Below, piece after piece: positions 17,233-24,469 of a DNA stretch of 64,000 bases. The translations under genes and the position numbers were made by a program. This stretch comes from JACKCD01 sp041390905. GTDB taxonomy: Bacteria; Chloroflexota; Anaerolineae; Promineifilales; Promineifilaceae. How positions within the stretch are numbered: the first letter of the stretch is position 1; every line of letters starts with the position of its first letter. The DNA lies in contig JAWKPA010000015.1 in the NCBI GenBank assembly GCA_041390905.1, positions 124,001 to 188,000 on the forward strand, read 5' to 3'. Under the pieces are notes generated by a model. It did no database searches and had not been told where the DNA came from. It saw only the letters and a program-made list of their open reading frames with translations.

Positions 17233-17754
17233 TTAGTCATCATTGCCAATCCATCTATCAGCCCCATCTTCCAGGGTATGATAACGGCCGTGTGCCCAAT
17301 CGTAAAAGGTTTGCCACGAGGTTAAAACCACATCCGTGCCTTCAATCTTGATTTTTACTCCTGCTTCGACTGCCCGGCGTATCTCCCGCAGTTCCAACAC
17401 CAGCACTTCCCACCATAACGGCCGTCCCGAATCCGATCTTTCCGTATACAATGCGTCTAACTCTTGTAGCTGCTTAACCGAAAGGGTATAGCTCTGGATC
17501 GGAATGTGCAGGACGATACCGCTTTCCGCCAAGGCCAGGGCAAAGGTTTCGTCATTTTCCAACAGCTTGCCAATAAAAGCCTCTTGAAAGCTAAACCAGG
17601 GTGTCGGCCAACCGTGCGCTTTTGCCCACTGCCTAGCTGCTTTATCTTCCGGCCATTCAATTTGCAAACGGTTCTGCGCCTGCGCCTGTTGCACAAGCGT
17701 GCGATCAACGGCCGTTACCGACCTCATTGTCCATACGGGTATTGCTCTCGTCAT
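17233..17754 (-). CDS. Conserved-looking hypothetical protein, 173 aa
   Basis: Not recognised. It is a soluble, mixed alpha/beta sequence with no signal peptide, membrane helix or metal motif; it is rich in Trp (W-P-E-D-K, G-W-P-T-P-W-F, L-W-W-E-V-L-V-L-E-L-R-E-I-R-R-A-V-E) and ends in an acidic tail (DGADRWIGNDD). The middle helix followed by a KIKIEGTDVVLTSW strand looks like a small domain that could bind a partner protein. It contains three ACGGCCGT palindromes, so it appears native to this genome, unlike the R-M locus upstream. Codon structure supports a real gene. Confidence 0.6.
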   Translation of the reverse strand: MTRAIPVWTMRSVTAVDRTLVQQAQAQNRLQIEWPEDKAARQWAKAHGWPTPWFSFQEAFIGKLLENDETFALALAESGIVLHIPIQSYTLSVKQLQELDALYTERSDSGRPLWWEVLVLELREIRRAVEAGVKIKIEGTDVVLTSWQTFYDWAHGRYHTLEDGADRWIGNDD

Positions 17755-18241
17755 ACTTTCACCTCAAGCTTCTTAATCTACAGGAGCGAGCCAGGGCAAG
17801 ACGACCGGGAGAGGGTGCTTGCGGTGTTGCCAGCCCCCGGTCATCCCGCTCCTACCCCGCTGTTCAGTTGGAACAGGGGATACTTTTCAACAACAATTTC
17901 GCACACACCCTTCTCCATTCATACTTGACGGTGGCATTGCCACCCTTCATAATATCCAATATGGACGTTCAAACAACAGCCCAGCCAATCTTACAAGCGA
18001 TGACGCAGCTTTGCCAACGTTATCAGGTTGTGGTGCTTTGGCAGCCAGGCAACGAATGAATCTCTTTATATATTCGCCAAGTCTTCAAATGATACTTTTG
18101 TCAGGCTATCCCAAACACTGGCTGTGTTGAAAGCTTAAGCTATCGTTTGTATTAACCAAGCTCTATTGCAAACATATGTTCTTAATAGATTGTTATGATA
18201 TAATCGCCTTATAATTAGCCTATTATGTACAGGAGAATGTA
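17755..18241. other. 487-bp intergenic region ahead of R-M locus 1
   Basis: The composition becomes AT-rich toward 18200. Between 17961 and 18059 a short frame (ATG, then ...QRYQVVVLWQPG) ends in a stop, and a shifted frame continues to 18141. This may be a decayed gene fragment with a vague resemblance to N-termini of PglZ-type proteins, but it is too short to assign. The last 45 bases hold promoter-like boxes for the methyltransferase. No RNA gene is seen. Confidence 0.4.
18199..18235 (+). promoter_or_regulatory. Promoter and ribosome site of the methyltransferase gene
   Basis: Two TATAAT boxes (18199-18204 and 18210-18215) precede an AGGAG ribosome site (18231-18235) placed 6 bases before the ATG at 18242. 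No good TTGACA box is seen at the right distance. Confidence 0.45.
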
Positions 18242-19189
18242 ATGTCAGGTCTTACAACTGTCGAAATTTGTGCTGGAGCGGGAGGGCAGGCCTTAGGCTT
18301 AGAACAAGCAGGCTTTGAACCAGTCGCTTTAGTCGAAATCGATAAAGCCTGCCGCCAAACATTGCACCACAATAGACCCACATGGAACATCCTCGAATCA
18401 GAACAAGCTGATGTCCGTTTGTTCAAAGGCACTACGTACAAGGGTGTTGATTTGTTAGCCGGTGGTGTACCGTGCCCCCCTTTCTCCCAAGCAGGGAAGC
18501 AATTGGGGCAGTCTGACGAGCGTGATTTGTTTCCAGAAGCAATCCGGCTTGCAAAAGAATGCCAACCTCGAGCCGTCATGCTAGAAAATGTGCGAGGCTT
18601 TTTAGACCAACGTTTTGATGCTTATCGTACAAATCTGAGAAAACAACTCGAAGATTTAGGCTATATGGTCGATTGGCGTTTATTAAATGCATCTGACTTC
18701 GCTGTTTCCCAGTTAAGGCCACGTGTTGTCATCATTGCTCTACGGCCAGAAAATTTCAGAAAATTTAACTGGCCCATGCCTTGCAGAACAGCACCACTAA
18801 CTGTTGGTGAGCTTCTACATTCGCAAATGTCGCAAAATGGCTGGTATGGGGTAGGAAAATGGAAAGAAGTGGCAAATGACATTGCGCCAACAATTGTGGG
18901 TGGTTCTAAAAAGCATGGTGGCCCAGATTTAGGACCCACAAGGGCTAAGAGAGCTTGGGCCAAACTTGGCGTTGACGGCAAGGGAATTGCTTACGAACCT
19001 CCCAAAGCTGATTTTGTAGGGATGCCCCGATTAACAGTCAAAATGGTGGCAAAACTACAGGGATTTCCTGAAAATTGGCACTTTGTTGGCAGCAAAACAC
19101 CAGCTTACCGACAAGTCGGGAATGCTTTTCCACCACCAGTAGCAGCAGCAGTAGCAAGACAGATCGCATTATCTTTGAATGGCAAATAG
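18242..19189 (+). CDS. DNA (cytosine-5) methyltransferase, R-M locus 1
   Basis: 315 residues with C5-methyltransferase motifs in the standard order: motif I A-G-A-G-G-Q-A-L-G-L-E (~12), catalytic motif IV G-G-V-P-C-P-P-F-S-Q (~77), motif VI E-N-V-R-G-F (~118), motif VIII Q-L-R-P-R (~156), a target-recognition region (~185-250), and motifs IX-X ending in Y-R-Q-V-G-N-A-F-P-P. It methylates C5 of a cytosine in an unknown site to protect host DNA. The HNH nuclease gene follows 24 bases later. The locus is AT-rich and free of the genome's AACGGCCGTT palindrome, suggesting acquisition by transfer. Confidence 0.93.
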   Translation: MSGLTTVEICAGAGGQALGLEQAGFEPVALVEIDKACRQTLHHNRPTWNILESEQADVRLFKGTTYKGVDLLAGGVPCPPFSQAGKQLGQSDERDLFPEAIRLAKECQPRAVMLENVRGFLDQRFDAYRTNLRKQLEDLGYMVDWRLLNASDFAVSQLRPRVVIIALRPENFRKFNWPMPCRTAPLTVGELLHSQMSQNGWYGVGKWKEVANDIAPTIVGGSKKHGGPDLGPTRAKRAWAKLGVDGKGIAYEPPKADFVGMPRLTVKMVAKLQGFPENWHFVGSKTPAYRQVGNAFPPPVAAAVARQIALSLNGK

Positions 19190-19213
19190 ACGACTCAAAG
19201 AAAGGGCGTTGTT

Positions 19214-19804
19214 ATGACAGAACGCGAGGGTGCACGCACTAAACTGAGAGCGCATTTTTTAGCGAACGTTGGCAGGGTGATGGACTCTGATGAACTGCGT
19301 GAGGTTGCAGGGGGTATCACAGAATGGGCGCGGCGCGTTAGAGAGCTACGCAATGAAGAAGGGTATCCAATTTTAACCCATAACGACCGCAGTGACTTAA
19401 AACCGGGACAATATTTGTTAGAGGATCCAGCACCTCTTCCGGTTTTCGCACGTTCCATTTCTAAAGAGGTGAGGGCATTTGTGCTAGACCGAAATGGGTT
19501 TACCTGCCAAATGTGTGGCGCTGTTGCTGGGGAACCGCATCCTTATGAGCGTAATCGAAAAACAAGACTGCATATCGGCCACATTGTTGATAAGTCACAA
19601 GGGGGAACGGATGAGCCATCCAATCTGCGTGCTCTATGCTCTGTTTGTAATGAGGGAGCGTCCAATCTAACACTTGAGCGGCCTTCAGCACAAAAATTAC
19701 TAATTCAAATTAGACGGGCAAAAGGCTCGGATCAACTTCAGGTGTTGGAGTGGCTTATTCAGAAATACCCTGCTCAAGCACGCAAGCTGTTTGAGGCTGG
19801 GTAG
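19214..19804 (+). CDS. HNH endonuclease, probable restriction enzyme of R-M locus 1
   Basis: 196 residues. The N-terminal ~80 residues look like a helical/winged domain (DSDELREVAGGITEWARRVRELR) resembling specificity domains of HNH restriction enzymes. The C-terminal half has a zinc-stapled HNH core: C-Q-M-C-G (~97), H-I-G-H-I-V-D-K-S-Q-G-G-T (~120), N-L-R, and C-S-V-C-N. The tight pairing with the C5 methyltransferase supports a type II restriction role. An orphan HNH protein is the alternative. The recognition site cannot be read from the sequence. Confidence 0.82.
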   Translation: MTEREGARTKLRAHFLANVGRVMDSDELREVAGGITEWARRVRELRNEEGYPILTHNDRSDLKPGQYLLEDPAPLPVFARSISKEVRAFVLDRNGFTCQMCGAVAGEPHPYERNRKTRLHIGHIVDKSQGGTDEPSNLRALCSVCNEGASNLTLERPSAQKLLIQIRRAKGSDQLQVLEWLIQKYPAQARKLFEAG

Positions 19805-19814
19805 TTAACGGCCG

Positions 19815-20621
19815 TTAATCCCCCCTATTCACAACCAAAAACGCCAGCTCCGTGGCAAACTCAAACCGCTGGTATTGCTGCCAGCCGCGTTCGGCTGCCA
19901 GTGCCTGGAACTGCTGCTCATAGCTGGCACCCAGCCCTTTGCGCCGGCCGCCCAGCGTTTGAATGGGGTAGCTGATGAGCAGGTAGCGAGCGTTTAACCC
20001 ATTGAGCAGGGTAGAAACGGCCGTTTTTTCCCCCAACTCCAAACACGTCAACGTCTTCAAAATCAGCACCAGGTCAACCGGCTCGGTGGGTGGGTGGGCA
20101 ATGATGTCGCGGGTTTGACAACGGCCGTTAATCACCCCCATCAACCCCAGTGCCTGCTGCAAAAAAGCCGTCGAATCGGCGTAAATGTCGTAGGCCACGT
20201 ACACAATATCGCGGGGCAGCGGCAGCCACGGCCACGCCAGCGGGTTCAGCCCGCAAGCCACATCCATCAGCGACTGAATGGGGGGCAGATGGGCAAAAAT
20301 GGTCGCGTAAAACTCATCCAGAATCGGCAGCCGTTCCTGGGTGGAAGCGTGACGCTGCATCAGGTTGCGGCAAAGCTGGCGCAGCCCCTCCGGGTCATCT
20401 GCTACCGCCGCCATCTCCACCAGCGCCCGGTCAAAATCAATCGCCCCCGCCTGATACGCCCCCCCCACCTGATGTAGCTTGTTCTTCGTCGCCTTCACCG
20501 CCTCCTTCAGCTTGCGCCCCTTCGCCAGCTCCGCTGCCCCCACCCGCCGCACCAAATCGGGGGAGACATAGCGGTATTTGGTACTCGCCAGAATCATTTC
20601 GACCAGTTTATCCAGATCCAT
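19815..20621 (-). CDS. ArmA/Rmt (FmrO)-family 16S rRNA G1405-N7 methyltransferase homologue
   Basis: 268 residues (ArmA and RmtB are about 250-257). The N-terminus matches the Rmt helical ribosome-docking domain (MILASTKYRYVSPDLV, KNKLHQVGGAY, ASTQERLPILDEFY). The SAM pocket D-V-A-C-G-L-N-P-L-A-W-P-W (~150) and Y-V-A-Y-D-I match the family's G-C-G-x-N-P-L-A and Y-x-A-Y-D-I. Known members methylate G1405 of the 30S A site and give high resistance to kanamycin/gentamicin-type aminoglycosides. Here the context is other RNA-modification genes rather than an antibiotic cluster or mobile element, so the job may be intrinsic resistance or housekeeping. The start at 20621 fits the family; upstream codons lie in the repeat. 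Confidence 0.85.
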   Translation of the reverse strand: MDLDKLVEMILASTKYRYVSPDLVRRVGAAELAKGRKLKEAVKATKNKLHQVGGAYQAGAIDFDRALVEMAAVADDPEGLRQLCRNLMQRHASTQERLPILDEFYATIFAHLPPIQSLMDVACGLNPLAWPWLPLPRDIVYVAYDIYADSTAFLQQALGLMGVINGRCQTRDIIAHPPTEPVDLVLILKTLTCLELGEKTAVSTLLNGLNARYLLISYPIQTLGGRRKGLGASYEQQFQALAAERGWQQYQRFEFATELAFLVVNRGD

Positions 20622-20630
20622 GATTAAGCT

Positions 20631-20692
20631 AGAGATTGGAGATTGGAGATTAGAGATTGGTATTATTCTCCAATCTCCAATCTCCAATCTCC
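20631..20692. repeat. GATTGGAG-word hairpin, copy 4
   Basis: Arms of GAGATTGG words and their complement enclose GGTATTATTC, between the Tgt-like and Rmt-like genes. The Tgt reading frame ends inside the element, which supplies its last ~15 codons. Confidence 0.85.
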
Positions 20693-21774
20693 CTCCTCAG
20701 ATTTTCCATTAACTGCGTCATAAAACGGAGGTTGTGGATGGTTGCCAGGCGGGGGAAAAGGGAGTCGTTGAGCTTGAACAGGTGGTGGAGGTAGCCGAGG
20801 CTGTAATTTTGGCAGCAGGGGGCATCGCAATAGGGGGAGATGGGCTGGCTTTGCTTGAGGTGCTTTTTGTCGTTGATGTAGGTGTAGTGGAACCAGTCAT
20901 CGCCGCGCAAAACGGCCGTTTTCGGATCCACCCCAAACCCATACAGCCGCCCGTGCCGAGCATCCCGCGTGGGCATGGTGCTGTCAAAAATGTTGTAGCC
21001 CATCCGCGCCGCCGCCACCACATTGCCCGGATGTCCCACTCCCAGCGCGTGGAGCGTAAATTGGGGCGGGATGATTTCCCGCGTGTAGGCCAAAATGTCG
21101 GTCAGCAAATTGCCCGCTCCGTCCAGCGGCCAGCCGCCGTAGCCATAGCCATCAAAGCCGATTTCCAGCAGTTGGTCGGCGCACTGGCGGCGCAAATCGA
21201 GGTCGCCACCCCCCTGGACAACAGCAATGAGTAACGGCCGTTTCTCCTCCCGTCGCCCCCCCACAATCTTCTCAAACTCCTCCTTGCACCGCCGCGCCCA
21301 CGCCACCGTCCGCGCCACCGACCCCGCCTGCACCTCTCGCGGGTCATCCACATGGGTGCAGTCGTCAAAACAAATCACCACATCCGAGCCATAGCTCAAC
21401 TGCATCTGCACGCTCTTTTCCGGTGTCAGGTTGTATTTGCGATCCTTTCCCTCCAGCCGGAACGTCGCCCCCCGGTTGTTAATCGAGCCGCTTTTGGGGT
21501 TTTGGCGAATGAGCGAATATACTTGGAAGCCGCCGGAATCGGTAAAAATCGGCCGTTGCCACCCCGCCATCCGGTGCAGCCCGCCCAACGCCTGAATCAC
21601 CGTTGAGCTGGGGCGCTGCATCAGGTGAAAAACATTCATTTGCACCGCCTGAATGCGGCAAGCAGCCAAATCGGTGGCATCTACCGAGCGCACCACTCCC
21701 TGCGTGCCATCGGGCAGAAAAACGGGCAGGTTGAGGGTGCCGTGGGGTAACTGTAACTGGGTTAGCTGGGTCAT
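20650..21774 (-). CDS. Variant tRNA-guanine transglycosylase (Tgt-like)
   Basis: 374 residues. The TGT barrel is clear: T-D-S-G-G-F-Q-V-Y-S (general acid/base Asp), F-D-D-C-T, V-V-Q-G-G, and a nucleophile-region F-D-S-T-M-P-T-R-D-A-R-H-G. Tgt exchanges G34 of certain tRNAs for a queuine precursor. Deviations: the bacterial substrate loop G-G-L-A/S-V-G-E reads G-G-W-P-L-D-G, and the zinc site C-x-C-x-x-C is C-D-A-P-C-C (the second Cys is displaced). The C-terminal ~15 residues (REIGDWRLENN) are encoded by the word repeat. No queA or other queuosine gene is nearby. Guanine exchange in tRNA is likely but the base inserted is open. Start: ATG at 21774. Confidence 0.82.
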   Translation of the reverse strand: MTQLTQLQLPHGTLNLPVFLPDGTQGVVRSVDATDLAACRIQAVQMNVFHLMQRPSSTVIQALGGLHRMAGWQRPIFTDSGGFQVYSLIRQNPKSGSINNRGATFRLEGKDRKYNLTPEKSVQMQLSYGSDVVICFDDCTHVDDPREVQAGSVARTVAWARRCKEEFEKIVGGRREEKRPLLIAVVQGGGDLDLRRQCADQLLEIGFDGYGYGGWPLDGAGNLLTDILAYTREIIPPQFTLHALGVGHPGNVVAAARMGYNIFDSTMPTRDARHGRLYGFGVDPKTAVLRGDDWFHYTYINDKKHLKQSQPISPYCDAPCCQNYSLGYLHHLFKLNDSLFPRLATIHNLRFMTQLMENLRREIGDWRLENNTNL

Positions 21775-21796
21775 GGTAAGCTGTATAGAAGCAACT

Positions 21797-21854
21797 TCAC
21801 GCAAAGGCGCAGAGGCGCAAAGGAAAATCTTCGCGTCTTTGCGCCTTTGCGTGA
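21797..21854. repeat. Inverted word repeat (GCAAAGGCGC family)
   Basis: The left arm TCACGCAAAGGCGCA and its complement at the other end bracket further GGCGCAAAGG words. It fills the space between the divergent Tgt-like and RsmF-like genes, so it lies in both 5' regions. Confidence 0.75.
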
Positions 21855-21869
21855 TAGTAAGTTTTTAAT

Positions 21870-23246
21870 TTGAGTGAACAAAGCGGACCACCAACTGAAT
21901 TTCTAAACAAAATGCGCGGGCTGCTGGGCGATGAATTTGCCGCCTTTGCTGCCAGCTTTGACGCGCCGCGCCGGGTGGGGCTGCGGCTGAACACGCTCAA
22001 AACGAGCGTGGCGGATTTTAACAGCAAACCCGTATTTGCGCTTTCTTCCGTTGGCTCCCACGAACCGGCCGGCTTTTTGCTGGCCGACCCCACCGCCCAG
22101 CCTGGCAAACACCCGTTCCACGAAGCCGGAGTCTACTATTTGCAGGAGCCAGCGGCGATGGTGGTGGGCAGCGTCGTTGACCCGCAGCCGGGGGAATGGG
22201 TGCTGGATTTGGCCGCCGCGCCGGGGGGCAAATCTACCCATCTGGCGGCGCGGCTGGGGGAGACGGGGCTGCTGGTTGCCAACGATATTGACCACGGCCG
22301 CGCCCAGATTTTGGCACAAAACATGGAGCGGTGGGGCAGCCGCCACGCTCTGTTGACCAACGCCACCCCCAGCCAACTTGCCGACCAGTTTGGGGCGATT
22401 TTTGACCGCGTGCTGGTAGATGCCCCCTGCTCTGGCGAAGGGCTGTTTCGGCGCATGGGCAGCTTTGCCTGGAGCGAGACCAACGTGGCGGCTTGCGCCC
22501 TGCGGCAAAGCCACATCCTGGCCGACGCGGCGCGGCTGCTGCGTCCCGGCGGGCGGCTGGTCTATGCCACCTGCACCTTTTCGCCAGAGGAAAACGAGGG
22601 AGCCATTGCCCAATTTTTGGCCGACCACCCCGATTTTTCCCTGGAGCCGATTCCGCCCGTTGCCGGAGCCGCCCCCGGCCGACCCGATTGGGTGGGCAGC
22701 GGCCTGCCGCTTGACCGCGCCCTGCGCCTGTGGCCGCATCGTTTCCCCGGCGAGGGGCATTTTATCGCCCGGCTGCAAAAGCAGGGTAGCGGTGGCGTGG
22801 ATTATGACCTTTTCCAGCCGCGTGCCTCGCGGGAGGCGCGGGGGTTGTGGGCAAATTTTGCGGCCAATGAACTGGGTGATTTTGGGTATGAGGAGGAGCG
22901 GCTGCATGAGGCAAACGGCCGTTTATATCTCATCCCCCCCGACGCACCCGCCACTGGCTCCATCCGGCTGGTGCGCTACGGCTTGCTGCTGGGCGAACTG
23001 CGCCGCAGCCATTTTCGCCCAGCCCACACCCTCGCTCTGGCTCTTAAACCGCACGAACGGGGGCAAACGGCCGATTTTGCCCCCGACGATCCCTGGCTTG
23101 CTCGCTACCTGGCTGGTGAAGATCTGCCGTACACGGGCGCAAGCGGCTGGGTGCTGGTGACGGTGGCGGGGTTTGGGCTGGGTTGGGGGAAGGGGGGAAA
23201 CGGCCGTTTAAAAAACCACTACCCACGCGGCCTGCGGCGGGCATAG
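21870..23246 (+). CDS. RsmF/NOL1-NOP2-Sun family RNA m5C methyltransferase
   Basis: 458 residues. SAM-binding motif I L-A-A-A-P-G-G-K-S-T is at ~114, motif IV D-A-P-C-S-G-E-G at ~186, and the catalytic T-C-T-F-S-P-E-E-N-E at ~233: the two conserved cysteines of RNA m5C methyltransferases are both present. The ~200-residue C-terminal extension with a PUA-like end matches RsmF/YebU, which makes m5C1407 in 16S rRNA. The neighbouring Rmt homologue targets G1405, two bases away, so both would act in the ribosomal A-site helix. The start codon appears to be TTG at 21870; no ATG is available before motif 1. Confidence 0.87.
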   Translation: MSEQSGPPTEFLNKMRGLLGDEFAAFAASFDAPRRVGLRLNTLKTSVADFNSKPVFALSSVGSHEPAGFLLADPTAQPGKHPFHEAGVYYLQEPAAMVVGSVVDPQPGEWVLDLAAAPGGKSTHLAARLGETGLLVANDIDHGRAQILAQNMERWGSRHALLTNATPSQLADQFGAIFDRVLVDAPCSGEGLFRRMGSFAWSETNVAACALRQSHILADAARLLRPGGRLVYATCTFSPEENEGAIAQFLADHPDFSLEPIPPVAGAAPGRPDWVGSGLPLDRALRLWPHRFPGEGHFIARLQKQGSGGVDYDLFQPRASREARGLWANFAANELGDFGYEEERLHEANGRLYLIPPDAPATGSIRLVRYGLLLGELRRSHFRPAHTLALALKPHERGQTADFAPDDPWLARYLAGEDLPYTGASGWVLVTVAGFGLGWGKGGNGRLKNHYPRGLRRA

Positions 23247-23311
23247 GGATTGGAGGTTGGAGATTGGAGATTGGTGAACCTTCATCAATCTCCAATCTCC
23301 AATCTCTAATC
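23247..23311. repeat. GATTGGAG-word hairpin, copy 5
   Basis: It starts directly at the stop codon of the RsmF-like gene and ends at the stop of the convergent nucleotidyltransferase gene. The loop TGAACCTTCAT is the same as in the copy at 16982. It could terminate both transcripts. Confidence 0.85.
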
Positions 23312-24469
23312 CTACACATCTCCCCGCCTGAGCATCCCCCACAAATGCCCCCAGCGGCTGACATGACCGCCGTAGCGGGCTTGCAGCCACGCTTTTTCCG
23401 GCCAGAGCGTGCGGAAAATCATTTTGGCGGCATCGCGGGGGCGGTCAACCAGCAGCAGGAGCAGCGGGAAGCGCAGGGCGGGGTGGGGCAAAGCGAAGCC
23501 GTTGATCGCTTTTTCAGGAGCCAGAATATGGCTAAACAGCCAGCGACGGAGAAATGAGGGGCGCAGCGTGTCAAGCGCGGGTTCCAGTTCCGGGAGGCCG
23601 ATGAGTTGGTGCAGCAGGGTGAGGACGGTATAAACGGCCGTTGCCACCCGCCACCGCCGCGCCCGTTTTGCCACCACCTGCCAATCTACTCCCCGTTTTT
23701 GCGCCGTCAGGGCAATGTCTACCAAACTGCGGATGAGGTGAAGGTCGAATTGGTGATTAACGGCCGTATGCACTGCAAAATGAATTACTGCATCCTCGGC
23801 CGCCAACTGCCACATCCCCGGCCTTTGCGCCAATGGCTCCAACCGCTGCCACATCGCCTCTGTTTCGATGGCCGTCGTGTACTTAACCCACCAGCCAGAA
23901 AAAGGAGCTAAATGTAGCTCGATCAAATTTTGTACCCAGTGCGGCTGGTAAAACTGGATTTCGCCGTTAGACAGAAGCTGTAGTTCGGGGGGGCGTTTGT
24001 CTTTGGCGTTTTGCTCAAACCCGGCTTGCACCATTAACTCTATGGCTTGTGCCAGATATTCGGCCGGCACCCACACGTCCAGGTCTGACATGGGGCGGTA
24101 CATTATCCCGCCGTAGACCGATTCGGCCAGGGCAATGCCTTTGAGCAAAACCATTGGAATGTCGCCCTGAAATTGGGTGGCGATGGCTTCAAGGTTGGCA
24201 AGATGGAGTTCGTTTTGGGCGACGGCGGCGTAGAGGTCGCCTTGCAGCGCGGCGGCCAACATGGGGCAGTCTGCGCGGCAAGCGCGATAGGCGAGTGGCC
24301 CTAATCCGTGCTGGATGAGCCATGCCGCCAGATTGGCTGTGTTTTGGCACAGGTCGGCGGGAAGGGGGGCGAGTTCGAGCAGGGTGCGTAGAAGGGGACG
24401 AACGGTCGTTACTTCCCACCGCTGCCCAACCTTACCGTGTGCAGGCAAAGCAAACGTATGCAAGGTCAA
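23312..24469 (-). CDS. Nucleotidyltransferase-fold protein (NTP_transf_5-like), end of polysaccharide operon
   Basis: 385 residues. A helical N-terminal region is followed by a minimal nucleotidyltransferase signature: V-L-L-K-G-I-A-L (~110) and P-M-S-D-L-D-V-W-V (~135), with the two Asp residues that would bind metal. This matches the uncharacterised nucleotidyltransferase family (Pfam NTP_transf_5) frequently found at the edge of capsule/exopolysaccharide clusters. The TTG start at 24469 directly abuts the stop of the upstream fusion gene (TAATTG), so it is translationally coupled. Its substrate is unknown. Confidence 0.75.
   Translation of the reverse strand: MTLHTFALPAHGKVGQRWEVTTVRPLLRTLLELAPLPADLCQNTANLAAWLIQHGLGPLAYRACRADCPMLAAALQGDLYAAVAQNELHLANLEAIATQFQGDIPMVLLKGIALAESVYGGIMYRPMSDLDVWVPAEYLAQAIELMVQAGFEQNAKDKRPPELQLLSNGEIQFYQPHWVQNLIELHLAPFSGWWVKYTTAIETEAMWQRLEPLAQRPGMWQLAAEDAVIHFAVHTAVNHQFDLHLIRSLVDIALTAQKRGVDWQVVAKRARRWRVATAVYTVLTLLHQLIGLPELEPALDTLRPSFLRRWLFSHILAPEKAINGFALPHPALRFPLLLLLVDRPRDAAKMIFRTLWPEKAWLQARYGGHVSRWGHLWGMLRRGDV

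Noticed and set aside
17961..18059. PglZ/BREX-like N-terminus as a gene
   Set aside because: Only about 32 codons before a stop, with vague similarity; kept as an intergenic remark.
20622..20687. N-terminal extension of the Rmt-like protein
   Set aside because: The codons are read through the repeat hairpin; the family starts at the Met at 20621.
8958..23311. CRISPR array
   Set aside because: The GATTGGAG repeats are spaced by no unique spacers, are palindromic and vary in word number; no cas gene is present.
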